Positions 1 through 7,325 of a stretch of DNA of 19,180 bases are shown in pieces (the stretch's first letter is position 1; each line of letters starts with the position of its first letter). Origin of the DNA: JAWLDB01 sp041686915 (GTDB taxonomy: Bacteria > Bacillota > UBA994 > UBA5500); NCBI GenBank assembly GCA_041686915.1, contig JAWLDB010000033.1, forward strand, positions 1-19,180. Direction: 5' to 3'. Below the pieces are notes generated by a model, which was given only the letters and a program-made list of their open reading frames with translations, did not search any database and was not told the DNA's origin. The translations under genes were made by a program, and so were the position numbers.

Positions 1-97
1 GTTCTACCACGGGGTTAAACTTCATGAACCGCCGTATACCGAACGGTACGTACGGTGGTGTGAGAGGACGGGGGTTAGTCACCCCCTCCTACTCGAT
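1..97 (+). mobile_element. 3' end of a group II intron (domains V and VI)
   Basis: Domain V is visible at 28-59: ACCGCCGTA (28-36) pairs with TACGGTGGT (51-59), and TACC (37-40) pairs with GGTA (45-48) across the GAAC loop. A two-base bulge CG lies at 49-50. Domain VI follows: GAG (62-64) pairs with CTC (92-94), AGGA (65-68) with TCCT (87-90), and GGGGG (70-74) with CCCCC (82-86). The single bulged A91 sits where the lariat branch-point adenosine belongs. The intron should end with GAT at 95-97, since group II introns end in AY, so the 3' exon would begin at 98. The maturase/reverse transcriptase gene and the rest of the intron lie upstream of the window, so completeness cannot be judged. The apparent open reading frame from 24 through this RNA is not coding. 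Confidence 0.88.
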
Positions 98-116
98 TGA
101 TGTAACGGCCTTTTGG

Positions 117-146
117 TTGACTGACCATTTTCTCTACTGGTACAAT
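117..146 (+). promoter_or_regulatory. sigma-A-type promoter for the HAD gene
   Basis: TTGACT (117-122) and TACAAT (141-146) are separated by 18 bp, and TG at 138-139 makes an extended -10. Transcription would begin near 153, just 3' of the group II intron end. This argues that translation begins downstream, at the TTG at 180, and not within intron sequence. Confidence 0.7.
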
Positions 147-179
147 CAACCCATGTTTTTACACAAGGGGGGACGGCGA

Positions 180-824
180 TTGCTGCGTCAGTACAAGCAT
201 ATTCTTTGGGACTGGAATGGTACATTGCTGGATGACCGTGATTTGGCTCTCAATATCGTTAACTCTATGCTGGGAAAGCGAGGCTTGCTGTCGATTACCC
301 TTGAGGCATACCTTGACCTGTTTGCACATCCGGTGATGGACTTCTATAAAGCAATCGGATTAGGTCCAGATATCATCACAGTTGAAGAGATAGCGCATGA
401 GTTCAAGAGCGGCTACGATGCGGGGTGCCCCACCTGCCATCTGCAGGTAGGGGCCAAAGAGGCACTGTACTTCTTTCGTCTAGCTGGCGTAAGACAGTCG
501 ATACTTTCAGCTTCCCATAGTGAGACCCTACTGCGCTTTGTAACTCACTTCGGAGTTCAAGAATACTTCGACTCGCTGGTCGGACTTGATAACCACCATG
601 CACACAGCAAGGTTGAACAAGGTATCTGGTGGCTTCGGCAGCAGGAGCTGGAACCCTCCGAAGTACTCTTGCTTGGTGACACCGACCACGACTTTGAGGT
701 GGCGGAGCGCTTGGGATGTGACTGCATCCTCGTTGCGCGAGGGCACCAAAGCGCTGCTAGGCTGAAGGCGTGTGGAGTACCGGTTATCCGTGATCTAACA
801 GAACTACACCACCTGAACGCTTGA
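180..824 (+). CDS. HAD-superfamily hydrolase (phosphoglycolate phosphatase-like)
   Basis: Predicted soluble phosphatase-like protein of 214 residues. HAD motif I is the start-proximal WDWNGTLLDD (D11 nucleophile), motif II is around ILSASHS, the motif III lysine is in HHAHSK, and motif IV is LLLGDTDHD. The residue two after the nucleophile is Asn (DWNGT), where most HAD phosphatases have the Asp acid/base. This variant occurs in a recognisable HAD subgroup, so the substrate is uncertain. I chose TTG 180 because AAGGGGGGA (165-173) lies 6 nt upstream and the start gives the usual short N-terminus before motif I. The in-frame ATG at 153 coincides with the predicted transcription start and lacks a ribosome binding site. 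The stop overlaps the start of the truncated MFS frame (TTGA, 821-824). Family assignment is firm; the specific reaction is not. Confidence 0.85.
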   Translation: MLRQYKHILWDWNGTLLDDRDLALNIVNSMLGKRGLLSITLEAYLDLFAHPVMDFYKAIGLGPDIITVEEIAHEFKSGYDAGCPTCHLQVGAKEALYFFRLAGVRQSILSASHSETLLRFVTHFGVQEYFDSLVGLDNHHAHSKVEQGIWWLRQQELEPSEVLLLGDTDHDFEVAERLGCDCILVARGHQSAARLKACGVPVIRDLTELHHLNA

Positions 825-1513
825 CGGTGCTGTCCTTGCTCGTGGCGATGACGTTGGTTGAACCCAAACGCAGCACCAAGGGGGCTGTCGGCGAGGAGAG
901 CCAAAAGGACTATATTCGTCAAGCCTGGAATTTCTTGCGAGCCCACCCCGGTGTGCGCATCGTCGTCTTTTATGGCATTGTTACAGGGGCCTGTATCAAC
1001 TACGTATGGGAGTTTTGGCAGCTCTACTGTTCGGAGATTGGTGTGCCAGTTTTGCTGTTTGGTTTGGTCAGCGCTGCGGCGAGTCTGCTGACGAGCTTCG
1101 GGAGCCTGTTAGCCCATAGGCTGAAAGGCAGACTAAACTATCACAGTCTGTTGACCCTCTGCCTGTGGGCTTTCTCTCATGGGCTGATAGTCATGGGATG
1201 GCTGCGCACTCCAATAGGCTTACTGTTCATGATGGTTGCATATATCGTAGCAGGATTGACGGAACCGCTGGTAGCCGGATATCTGCATCACCGAGCAGAG
1301 TCTCAGTTCCGTGCTACAGCAGAATCTCTTCAGTCGCTGCTGCTTAGTGCCGTCACTGCTGGCGTAGGCTTGCTGTTTGGACAGATTTCCACACGCTATA
1401 CGCTGGGCTCTGGGTTTGTCTTGCTTGGTGCTTTAGCGCTGGTCTGCCTGTTTACCGGTAATCTTGCTGGAAGCCGTCGCATTTTATCTGAGCGGACTGC
1501 AGAAGCAGTGTAG
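821..1513 (+). pseudogene. 5'-truncated MFS transporter, C-terminal half
   Basis: The 230-residue frame encodes only the back half of a major facilitator transporter. It starts inside what resembles TM6 (LSLLVAMTLVEPKR), continues through a hydrophilic central loop (about residues 15-45), and then has about six membrane segments (roughly 45-65, 70-90, 108-128, 130-150, 165-185, 195-215). MFS proteins usually have 12 segments and about 400 residues, so about 180 N-terminal residues are missing. The preceding in-frame stop is TGA at 791-793, so no upstream coding continues. A TTG at 821 overlaps the HAD stop and could allow coupled translation of the fragment, but no ribosome binding site is visible apart from coupling. 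The C-terminal part has no frameshift, suggesting a fairly recent deletion joining the HAD gene end to the transporter interior. A functional half-transporter cannot be excluded but is unlikely. Confidence 0.75.
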
Positions 1514-1527
1514 TTGGGAAGCATGAG

Positions 1528-1553
1528 AAAAAGACGCCTTATGGCGTCTTTTT
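1528..1553. terminator. bidirectional intrinsic terminator
   Basis: AAAAAGACGCC (1528-1538), loop TTAT, GGCGTCTTTTT (1543-1553) is a perfect hairpin with A and T runs at its ends. It can terminate both the rightward HAD/MFS transcript and the leftward DUF2512 gene, which ends at 1571. Confidence 0.85.
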
Positions 1554-1570
1554 GCATATAGGCGTGGTCT

Positions 1571-1942
1571 TTAAGGTTCCGGTGGTAGCAACTCCTGACC
1601 ATCCATCTCCACCTGGCGCCTCACATACGGGTGGAAGAACAGCCACTCAACCAAGGTCAGAGCAAGTACCGTGTACAGAATGCCAGTCCAGGTGACGGCA
1701 ACCCCGATAGCACGCAACAACCAAAGTGTAAAGAAAGCCAAGCCTGCATCTGCAACAGTAGCTATAAGATTGTTGCTCCTTGCCAAAACAAACAGATCCC
1801 CGGCAATGTAAGCAGTAAAGGTTAGGATGACAGCGACTACCGACGCTGCTCCAAAGGTCAAGCCACCCACTGTACTGAGGATTAATATGGCTGGGATGCC
1901 GTTAGCCAGTGATTTTACTGACAGTCCTTTCAGGTGATCCAT
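1571..1942 (-). CDS. DUF2512 family membrane protein (YndM-like)
   Basis: A 123-residue integral membrane protein with four predicted hydrophobic segments at about residues 10-30, 33-53, 60-82 and 84-104, and a short polar C-terminus (HPYVRRQVEMDGQ). Size, segment order and the N-terminal pattern LANGIPAILILSTVGG resemble the DUF2512/YndM family of Bacillota, whose function is not established. The ATG start at 1942 has AAGGAGGTG about 5 nt upstream on the minus strand. It is monocistronic, divergent from the GNAT gene and convergent with the MFS remnant, sharing the terminator at 1528-1553. Family assignment is from remembered sequence character, so moderate. Confidence 0.75.
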   Translation of the reverse strand: MDHLKGLSVKSLANGIPAILILSTVGGLTFGAASVVAVILTFTAYIAGDLFVLARSNNLIATVADAGLAFFTLWLLRAIGVAVTWTGILYTVLALTLVEWLFFHPYVRRQVEMDGQELLPPEP

Positions 1943-2132
1943 CTTAGCACCTCCTTGCGTTTAGCATACCCAAGCTTGGGCGAAACCGTGGGCTCTCGCC
2001 GCTGCAGCTGGCCGCTAACTAATGGGTAACATACAGACTCATACTTGAGATTGGGTACGACCAGCTGCTTGTACTGCGTTATACTGAGGATGGCCGTTGG
2101 AGGCAAGACTAGCTGAAAAGAAAGGTGAGAGA

Positions 2133-3011
2133 ATGGAATCCTTCAAGATGATCCACGACTACAAGCACAATGACGCATACCGCGCCAGCTTCAATCAACT
2201 GGCTAAGCTGGTGTTCGGGATAGACTTTGATCCCTGGTACAATGCCGGTTACTGGGACGATAATTACGTCTGCTTCTCCTATCTAGACGATGATAAGGTT
2301 GTTGCTAACGTTTCCATCAGCCGTTTGAACATGACAGTTAAGGGTAAACCGCAGCGAGCTATCCAGGTTAGCACGGTGATGACCCATCCGGATTACCGGG
2401 GAAAAGGACTGGCAGGTAGACTGGTGCGCGCTGCCTTGGAACATAACGCAGGTACATATGATCTGGCGTATCTCTTCGCCAACCCGTCGGTGCTCGAGTT
2501 CTATCCGCGGTTTGGCTTTAAGCGGGTGCAACAGAACCAGTTTTCTGCAGAGGTTTTGCAGCTTTCCCCGGCAGTAACCCAGCCACGCAAGCTCGACCTG
2601 TCCAGTCCCGCAGATCTAGAGACACTGCTTCGCTTGACAAACCAGCGCGTGCCTGTGTCACAGACCATAGGGGTCTCCGACGACCAGTGGTTGCTAATGT
2701 TCTATTGCACAATGGTATTTGGCAGGCACCTTCATTACCTGCCTGAGCTTGATGCGGCAGTCATTTACCGGCAAGAGGACAATGTGCTGCACCTCATTGA
2801 CATCTTCAGCACTAAGCCTTTTGACGTAGACGAGATTATTGGGGCTATTCTGCCAGCTGGTGTGAAGACAATCAAGTTCCACTTCACTCCGGAAGGAACC
2901 AAACTCGACGTGCTATGTGAGGATTGGCAGTCAGAGGATGGTCTGTTCATCCTGCCAGCGGGCTTCAAACTACCTGAGCGCTTCATGTTCCCAACGCTAT
3001 CGCAGGCATAG
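2133..3011 (+). CDS. GNAT family N-acetyltransferase
   Basis: Predicted cytoplasmic acetyltransferase of 292 residues. The acetyl-CoA pyrophosphate-binding motif A is VMTHPDYRGKGLAGRL (about residues 82-97; the R/Q-x-x-G-x-G/A signature is RGKGLA), and the motif B region ends with FYPRFGF (123-129). The C-terminal about 150 residues lie outside the GNAT fold, so the protein is longer than single-domain members (about 150-180) and somewhat reminiscent of Eis-like enzymes, although shorter. The substrate is unknown. I chose ATG 2133 because AAAGGTGAG lies just upstream; a TTG at 2097 in frame has no better signal. The methionine aminopeptidase gene follows after 9 nt with its ribosome binding site overlapping this stop, so the two are probably one operon. 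Confidence 0.85.
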   Translation: MESFKMIHDYKHNDAYRASFNQLAKLVFGIDFDPWYNAGYWDDNYVCFSYLDDDKVVANVSISRLNMTVKGKPQRAIQVSTVMTHPDYRGKGLAGRLVRAALEHNAGTYDLAYLFANPSVLEFYPRFGFKRVQQNQFSAEVLQLSPAVTQPRKLDLSSPADLETLLRLTNQRVPVSQTIGVSDDQWLLMFYCTMVFGRHLHYLPELDAAVIYRQEDNVLHLIDIFSTKPFDVDEIIGAILPAGVKTIKFHFTPEGTKLDVLCEDWQSEDGLFILPAGFKLPERFMFPTLSQA

Positions 3012-3020
3012 GTGCAAACC

Positions 3021-3779
3021 ATGATTATCATCAGGAATGAACGGGAGATCAGCCGCATTGCTGAGGCAGGACGGGTTGTAGCCGCCTGCCACCGGGCGCT
3101 GAGAGAAGTAATCCGATCTGGTATCACAACCATGGAAGTAGATAGCTTTGTTGATAACTTTTTGCGTGAGCATGGTGCGACGGCTGAACAGAAGGGGTAT
3201 AGGGGGTATCCGTACGCTACCTGTGCCTCAGTGAACGACCAGATTTGTCATGCTTTTCCCAGCCGGAGACGCCTGCAGCAGGGCGACATTGTGTGCGTTG
3301 ATTTTGTAGCCAATCTGAATGGGTGGCTGGCTGACTCGGCATGGGGCTACGCCGTTGGTTCCATATCAGCAGAAGCAGAGAGCCTGCTGACGGTTGCTCA
3401 TGAGTGTCTTTATCTAGGAATTGAGCAGGCCGTTGCCGGAAACAGGACCGGCGATATCGCGCACGCTATTCAGTCTCATGCCGAAGCCGCGGGGTGTTCG
3501 GTTGTCACGGACTTCACTGGGCATGGTATCGGACGGAACATGCATGAAGATCCGGAAATTAGGCATTTCGGTTCTCCTGGTCGGGGTATCAGGCTCAGAG
3601 AAGGCATGGTCTTCACCATTGAGCCGATGATCAACGCTGGTACGCCCCAGGTCGTCATCGATGCCGATCAGTGGACTGCCAGGACTGCCGATGGTCGCCT
3701 GTCTGCACAGTATGAGCATACGATAGTAGTGACTTCACGCGGCCCATTGATTTTGACTGACCAAGACCTTGAACAATAA
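3021..3779 (+). CDS. map: type I methionine aminopeptidase
   Basis: Removes N-terminal methionine from nascent proteins in the cytoplasm. All five dinuclear metal ligands of the pita-bread fold are visible: Asp94 in VCVDFVAN, Asp105 in WLADSAW, His168 in TGHGIGRNMHE, Glu201 in FTIEPMI and Glu232 in YEHTIVV. The substrate-contacting His is in QICHAFP. At 252 residues it matches the minimal bacterial type I form, without an N-terminal zinc-finger extension. ATG 3021 is preferred because AGGTG (3010-3014), overlapping the GNAT stop, is 6 nt upstream; GTG 3012 would lie inside that site. The context (GNAT gene, not ribosomal protein or adenylate kinase genes) suggests an accessory copy, although the rest of the genome is not visible. 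A terminator follows at 3792. Confidence 0.93.
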   Translation: MIIIRNEREISRIAEAGRVVAACHRALREVIRSGITTMEVDSFVDNFLREHGATAEQKGYRGYPYATCASVNDQICHAFPSRRRLQQGDIVCVDFVANLNGWLADSAWGYAVGSISAEAESLLTVAHECLYLGIEQAVAGNRTGDIAHAIQSHAEAAGCSVVTDFTGHGIGRNMHEDPEIRHFGSPGRGIRLREGMVFTIEPMINAGTPQVVIDADQWTARTADGRLSAQYEHTIVVTSRGPLILTDQDLEQ

Positions 3780-3791
3780 AGCTCTGTGCAG

Positions 3792-3823
3792 GAGGTGGCC
3801 GTACGGCCACCTCTTCGCGTTTT
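3792..3823 (+). terminator. probable intrinsic terminator after map
   Basis: GAGGTGGCC (3792-3800), GTAC, GGCCACCTC (3805-3813) is a perfect GC-rich hairpin. The T tract is interrupted (TTCGCGTTTT), so termination may be partial. It begins 13 nt after the map stop. Confidence 0.65.
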
Positions 3824-3866
3824 CACGAATGGCCTGCTTTGATCATCCAGCAACTTTTGACAGGAA

Positions 3867-3899
3867 CCTATTGACCGGCGGGTCAATAGGTGGTATTAT
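3867..3899 (+). promoter_or_regulatory. TetR-gene promoter with overlapping palindromic operator
   Basis: A -35 TTGACC (3871-3876), 17-bp spacer and -10 TATTAT (3894-3899) form a good promoter. A perfect inverted repeat, CCTATTGACC (3867-3876) and GGTCAATAGG (3881-3890) with spacer GGCG, covers the -35 and most of the spacer. TetR-family repressors commonly bind such dyads and block polymerase, so autoregulation by the next gene is the natural inference. Confidence 0.8.
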
Positions 3900-3919
3900 T
3901 TTCCTAGAGGTGATAGATA

Positions 3920-4573
3920 ATGCTTGAGAACTTCATGAAGGCTCCTGAGCGAAAGCGCCAACTGATAATAGAGACTAGTACAGATGTGTTTATCCGGCAT
4001 GGATACGTTCAAGCGAACACTATCGAGATAGCTAAAGCCTGCGGTGTAGCCAAAGGCAGCCTGTTTCATTACTTTGGCAGCAAGCAAGGCCTCTTTCTGT
4101 ACGTCGTAAAGCTGAGTGCCGATAGGATCATGGTTGAGACCCGCAAAGTTCTATCGCAGATAAAGGGTGGCAATTTCTTCGATAGAATGCGGAAGAGTAT
4201 CGAGTTTAAAGCAGCGCTCCCGGCCAGGTTTCCAAGAGAAACGGCCCTGTTAGCTAGAGCTTTTGCTGAGCGTGGACATGAGGCTGAAGCAGAGCTGCGC
4301 TCCATCTCCACTGAATATGCTTCACAGATGCGTGACCTCAACCGGCTTTACTTGGGAGAAGTTGAAAGGGAGTTGGTGCGTGACGGTGTAGTCTTCGAAG
4401 ATGCCAAGGTGTTTGTGCAGACGGTACTCGACGGGACAACATCAAGAATATTGGCGCAACACGCGCAGAACCCTCAGTTGCTGCTAGATAATCCTGCTTT
4501 GTTGCGGGCAGAACTGGACAAGGCCATTCAGTTTATTCTGCATGGGATAGGAAAGGGAGAGGAAGTATCATGA
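3920..4573 (+). CDS. TetR/AcrR family transcriptional regulator
   Basis: 217-residue one-component repressor. The N-terminal helix-turn-helix spans about residues 12-58, with the family signature TIEIAKACGVAKGSLFHYFG followed by SKQGLFLYVV. The remainder (about 60-217) is the all-helical ligand-binding and dimerisation domain, whose ligand is not predictable here. The ATG at 3920 is preceded by AGAGGTGAT; an in-frame ATG at 3935 is also possible but lacks a better site. The stop overlaps the ligase start by ATGA (4570-4573), indicating translational coupling. The operator-like palindrome at 3867-3890 suggests it represses its own operon. The partner acyl-CoA ligase suggests an organic-acid or acyl-CoA ligand, which is inference. 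Confidence 0.92.
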   Translation: MLENFMKAPERKRQLIIETSTDVFIRHGYVQANTIEIAKACGVAKGSLFHYFGSKQGLFLYVVKLSADRIMVETRKVLSQIKGGNFFDRMRKSIEFKAALPARFPRETALLARAFAERGHEAEAELRSISTEYASQMRDLNRLYLGEVERELVRDGVVFEDAKVFVQTVLDGTTSRILAQHAQNPQLLLDNPALLRAELDKAIQFILHGIGKGEEVS

Positions 4574-5931
4574 CCAAAATTGGCTTTTTTGCAGCCTGGC
4601 TTTCGACTCGCAAGGCGAGCAAATTGACGCCAGAAGAAATGCTCAACCTGCAGCGGGAACGGGCAAGCAAGCTGATGCAGCATGCCCGGAGGTACAGTCG
4701 TTATTATGCGGAGAAGTATGCTGGATTGCCCGCAGACGTTACACTGGCCGACCTGCCTCCAGTGAGCAAGCGGGAGTTGATGGCACGGTTTGAAGACTGG
4801 GTTACAGACCCGGCGATCAAGCTGGCCGAGTTGCGCAATCACATTGCCAGCCCTGAAAACATCGGTCGTGAATACCTGGGTAAATACCTGGTCTGCACTA
4901 CTTCCGGGTCAACCGGTGTTCCCGCCATTTTCCTTTACGACAAGAGCAGCATGAACGTGATGAACGCGTTAGCAGCAACCCGGTCTATGGCTTACAAAGG
5001 AGTAATGAGCAAGTTGGTGAAGCGCGGTGGCAGGTCTGCCGCGGTTTACGCTACTGGCGGGCACTACCTGGGGGTGGCCAGCGTCCGCAATCGACAGATG
5101 AAGAATCGGTTGAAGGCAAAACAGTTTGCCGTCTATTCGGTACTCTGGCCCATGGAAGAGATTGTTGAGAAACTGAACAAGTTCCAGCCTGCGTTACTGG
5201 GGGGCTACCCAACAGCTTTGGAGTTGCTAATTTCTGAGCAACAGTCAGGCAGGCTTCGCATTCAACCCGCTCTGATTAACACTGGTGGCGAGCACCTTTC
5301 CAGAGAATTGGCTAAGTGTTTGTCTGAGGCCTTTGGCTGTCCAGTACAGACCAGCTATTCCTGTACCGAGGGCGGTCTGATAGCGTTCCAATGCAGCGAG
5401 GGTCATCTGCATATCAACTCCGACTGGGTGATTGTTGAACCGGTTGATGCCAGCGGTCGGCCGGTCCCAGCCGGAACTCTTGCGGATAAGGTGTACATTA
5501 CCAATCTAACCAATTACGTGCAACCAGTGATACGCTACGAGGTAACAGACCGCATCCGCTTCCTGGCTGACCCATGTCCATGCGGCAGCCTGTTACCAGC
5601 CATAGAGGTGGAGGGACGTACAGACGACATTCTAGAGTTTGTCAGTGAGGCGGGGAAAGTGCGCATTCCACCCCTAGCTGCCTATGTAATACTCAACGAG
5701 GTGCCTGGGGTAGTGCGCTTCCAGCTTATTCAGAGCGGTGACAACCACTTGGACCTGCGGCTTGAGACTGCTGGAGACAACGCAGCAGTGCGTGAAGAGG
5801 TCATGAAACGGTTGGCAGCTTTGCTGCGGGAGAAGGGAGCGGAACCATCCATCACTTTCTCTGAGCAACCACCGGCTGCCGGTTCAAGCGGCAAGTTCCG
5901 GCATGTGTATAAGCGGATTGAGCAAAAGTAA
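4570..5931 (+). CDS. PaaK-like adenylate-forming ligase (phenylacetate-CoA ligase family)
   Basis: 453-residue acyl-adenylate-forming enzyme expected to activate a carboxylic acid with ATP and usually transfer it to CoA. Visible core motifs: the P-loop-like TSGSTGVP (111-118), YSCTEGG (263-269), RYEVTD (322-327), PCPCGS (335-340), EGRTDDIL (348-355), and the C-terminal SGK with candidate catalytic Lys442. The layout matches the PaaK/CapK/coenzyme F390 synthetase group and not the longer acyl-CoA synthetases. The actual substrate cannot be read from the sequence; aromatic acid ring-hydroxylation genes that would support phenylacetate are absent from the window. AGGGAGAGGAAG precedes the ATG, which overlaps the TetR stop. 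The operon ends at the strong terminator at 5941. Confidence 0.87.
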   Translation: MTKIGFFAAWLSTRKASKLTPEEMLNLQRERASKLMQHARRYSRYYAEKYAGLPADVTLADLPPVSKRELMARFEDWVTDPAIKLAELRNHIASPENIGREYLGKYLVCTTSGSTGVPAIFLYDKSSMNVMNALAATRSMAYKGVMSKLVKRGGRSAAVYATGGHYLGVASVRNRQMKNRLKAKQFAVYSVLWPMEEIVEKLNKFQPALLGGYPTALELLISEQQSGRLRIQPALINTGGEHLSRELAKCLSEAFGCPVQTSYSCTEGGLIAFQCSEGHLHINSDWVIVEPVDASGRPVPAGTLADKVYITNLTNYVQPVIRYEVTDRIRFLADPCPCGSLLPAIEVEGRTDDILEFVSEAGKVRIPPLAAYVILNEVPGVVRFQLIQSGDNHLDLRLETAGDNAAVREEVMKRLAALLREKGAEPSITFSEQPPAAGSSGKFRHVYKRIEQK

Positions 5932-5940
5932 ATCGGTATG

Positions 5941-5983
5941 CTAAGAAGAGACCCGCATGGGTCTCTTCTTAGCTAGCTTTTTT
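5941..5983 (+). terminator. strong intrinsic terminator
   Basis: CTAAGAAGAGACCC (5941-5954), loop GCAT, GGGTCTCTTCTTAG (5959-5972) is a perfect 14-bp stem, followed after CTAGC by six T residues (5978-5983). It ends the TetR-ligase operon. The leftward strand has no T tract, so it is directional, although the stem also sits just past the stop of the leftward HEXXH gene. Confidence 0.9.
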
Positions 5984-6006
5984 ATGCAGTTTGGGGTGGG
6001 ATCACC

Positions 6007-7188
6007 TCATGCGTTGATCCTGCGAACCCTACGTAATGCCAAGATCCTGATCGTAGCAACCAGGGTCGGGCCTAGTATGGCAAGCACCAACCAATAATTG
6101 GTACTTAGCCAGCTAGCTGGCTTTAGCTCCCCAATTTTAGCCAGTAGTACAGGCACAAAGTCATCGAAGGTAGGATACTGATCTCTGTTAGCCTGATAGT
6201 CGCGCAAGATGGCGATAATTTCGTCGGTTAAGTAGAATGACATACTTCTCTCGAACTCCAAGTAGTGTTCATAGGCAGCTGCGCTATACAGTTCTTCCGC
6301 GGCCAGTGTTGTTATAGCGCGCAATACCTGCTCGTTCATGAAAGTATGGACATTGGAATAAGCCTGACGATTCATGGCTTTAGCCACAGGGTTGTAGAAG
6401 CGCTGAAGCCTTCCAACAACATCTTCGTGGGCTTCCAACGCCGGGTTCACAAAGGAGTGGCCCCATTCATGCAACGAAAGGTATTCAAGTTCTTTGTCTG
6501 TCGGGAACTCGGGAGCTGCCTTGCTCTCGCCTTTTTCTCGGATTATTTGAAATGAGATTAACTCCTCGTTCTCATCAGTGATGATAGCTCCATACCCTCC
6601 GCCTGGGAACATTGCTGGGGCAAGCAGTAAGTGAAATTCCGAGGCCTGCTGGCCAAAGAATGCTTCCAGCCAAGTCACAATCTTATCCCCGTCCATACTG
6701 GACGCAGCCAACCACTCTGTGAAGCGTGGTTGCCAGGACTTGTAGAACTCAAGGAAGTTGGATTCATCAGCCAGGTCTTTCAGGGCCCAGCGGAATCTCT
6801 CCAATCTATCTCTACCCTTGGCTCTCTGCACTATGTAATCTGAGTACTCGTATCTAAGCTCTAACTCTGGTAGGGAACCCAGATGGCAGATGAAAGCTAC
6901 CGGAGCGTCATACACAAAACCTGAGTCAGTAAACTCTTGCGCAAGCATCATGGCCTCGTGGGAGTTATAAGGCGCAAAAAAGTCACGCAGGGCTCGAAAG
7001 TACTCGTTACCCTCGCCGCGCGGTCCCCGGTTTTCCATCCAGCTAGTTTGCGTTAGTACTCCTGCCAGAAGCTCCATTTCCGGAGAAACCTTCGCCTCAA
7101 AACGCGGAGTTTCTACTGCGAGCATGGACTGCGGTAGTATTAGACAGATAATTACGGTTACCAGGATGGCTCTTGAAGACGTCCTCAT
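6007..7188 (-). CDS. membrane-anchored HEXXH protein, DUF4932-like putative metalloprotease
   Basis: 393 residues. An N-terminal signal sequence (about 1-25, RAILVTVIICLILPQSMLA) precedes a large extracytoplasmic region and a C-terminal membrane segment (about 365-384) ending in the basic tail LRRVRRINA, so the domain is probably outside and anchored at the C-terminus. LHEWGHSFVNP (about 239-249) contains HEWGH, an HEXXH zinc site; Glu286 in FMNEQVLRAI is a candidate third ligand. The arrangement resembles DUF4932 proteins, for which protease activity is only predicted. ATG 7188 is chosen because CGGAGGTG lies 6 nt upstream and signal features begin there; the longer frame from 7236 starts inside the probable -10 element. 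Leftward and apparently monocistronic. Confidence 0.75.
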   Translation of the reverse strand: MRTSSRAILVTVIICLILPQSMLAVETPRFEAKVSPEMELLAGVLTQTSWMENRGPRGEGNEYFRALRDFFAPYNSHEAMMLAQEFTDSGFVYDAPVAFICHLGSLPELELRYEYSDYIVQRAKGRDRLERFRWALKDLADESNFLEFYKSWQPRFTEWLAASSMDGDKIVTWLEAFFGQQASEFHLLLAPAMFPGGGYGAIITDENEELISFQIIREKGESKAAPEFPTDKELEYLSLHEWGHSFVNPALEAHEDVVGRLQRFYNPVAKAMNRQAYSNVHTFMNEQVLRAITTLAAEELYSAAAYEHYLEFERSMSFYLTDEIIAILRDYQANRDQYPTFDDFVPVLLAKIGELKPASWLSTNYWLVLAILGPTLVATIRILALRRVRRINA

Positions 7189-7231
7189 AGTTGGCACCTC
7201 CGATTTATCGCAGCAAAGCGGAACATCTATT

Positions 7232-7240
7232 ATCATACCA
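7232..7240 (-). promoter_or_regulatory. possible extended -10 promoter for the DUF4932-like gene
   Basis: On the minus strand TGGTATGAT (7240-7232) fits TGnTATAAT with one mismatch. It lies 44 nt before the chosen ATG at 7188. No convincing -35 is visible. Confidence 0.4.
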
Positions 7241-7275
7241 TGCTTGGTAGGGCTTGGGGACAGTGCGTAACAGAA

Positions 7276-7300
7276 AGGCGCACCTCAGTGAGGTACGCCT
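7276..7300 (-). terminator. probable terminator after the 7326-7790 gene
   Basis: AGGCG and ACCTC (7276-7286, one mismatched base between them) pair with GAGGT and CGCCT (7290-7300) around AGT. On the minus strand the hairpin is followed by TTTCTGTT, a weak U tract. It lies between the stop of the 7326-7790 gene and the promoter of the next leftward gene, the expected place for a terminator. Confidence 0.5.
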
Positions 7301-7325
7301 GTGTTGCTGTCAGTGAACTGGACAT

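Noticed and set aside
24..179. Extended N-terminus of the HAD gene from ATG 24
   Set aside because: This stretch is group II intron domains V and VI plus the promoter; the ribosome binding site at 165-173 points to TTG 180.
557..946. 129-residue minus-strand frame over the HAD gene
   Set aside because: It is a shadow of the HAD and MFS coding sequence, with no ribosome binding site or family features.
1969..1980. 12-bp palindrome CCCAAGCTTGGG between the DUF2512 and GNAT genes
   Set aside because: It is perfect but short, with no clear promoter around it and no local regulator to bind it; it could be chance.
7189..7236. 16 extra N-terminal residues on the DUF4932-like protein
   Set aside because: The upstream ATG lies inside the candidate -10 element, while GGAGGTG is placed for the ATG at 7188.
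7254..7266. TTGGGGACAGTG, resembling the start of a repeat arm
   Set aside because: It lacks the GACGTATAATTTG core and any inverted mate.
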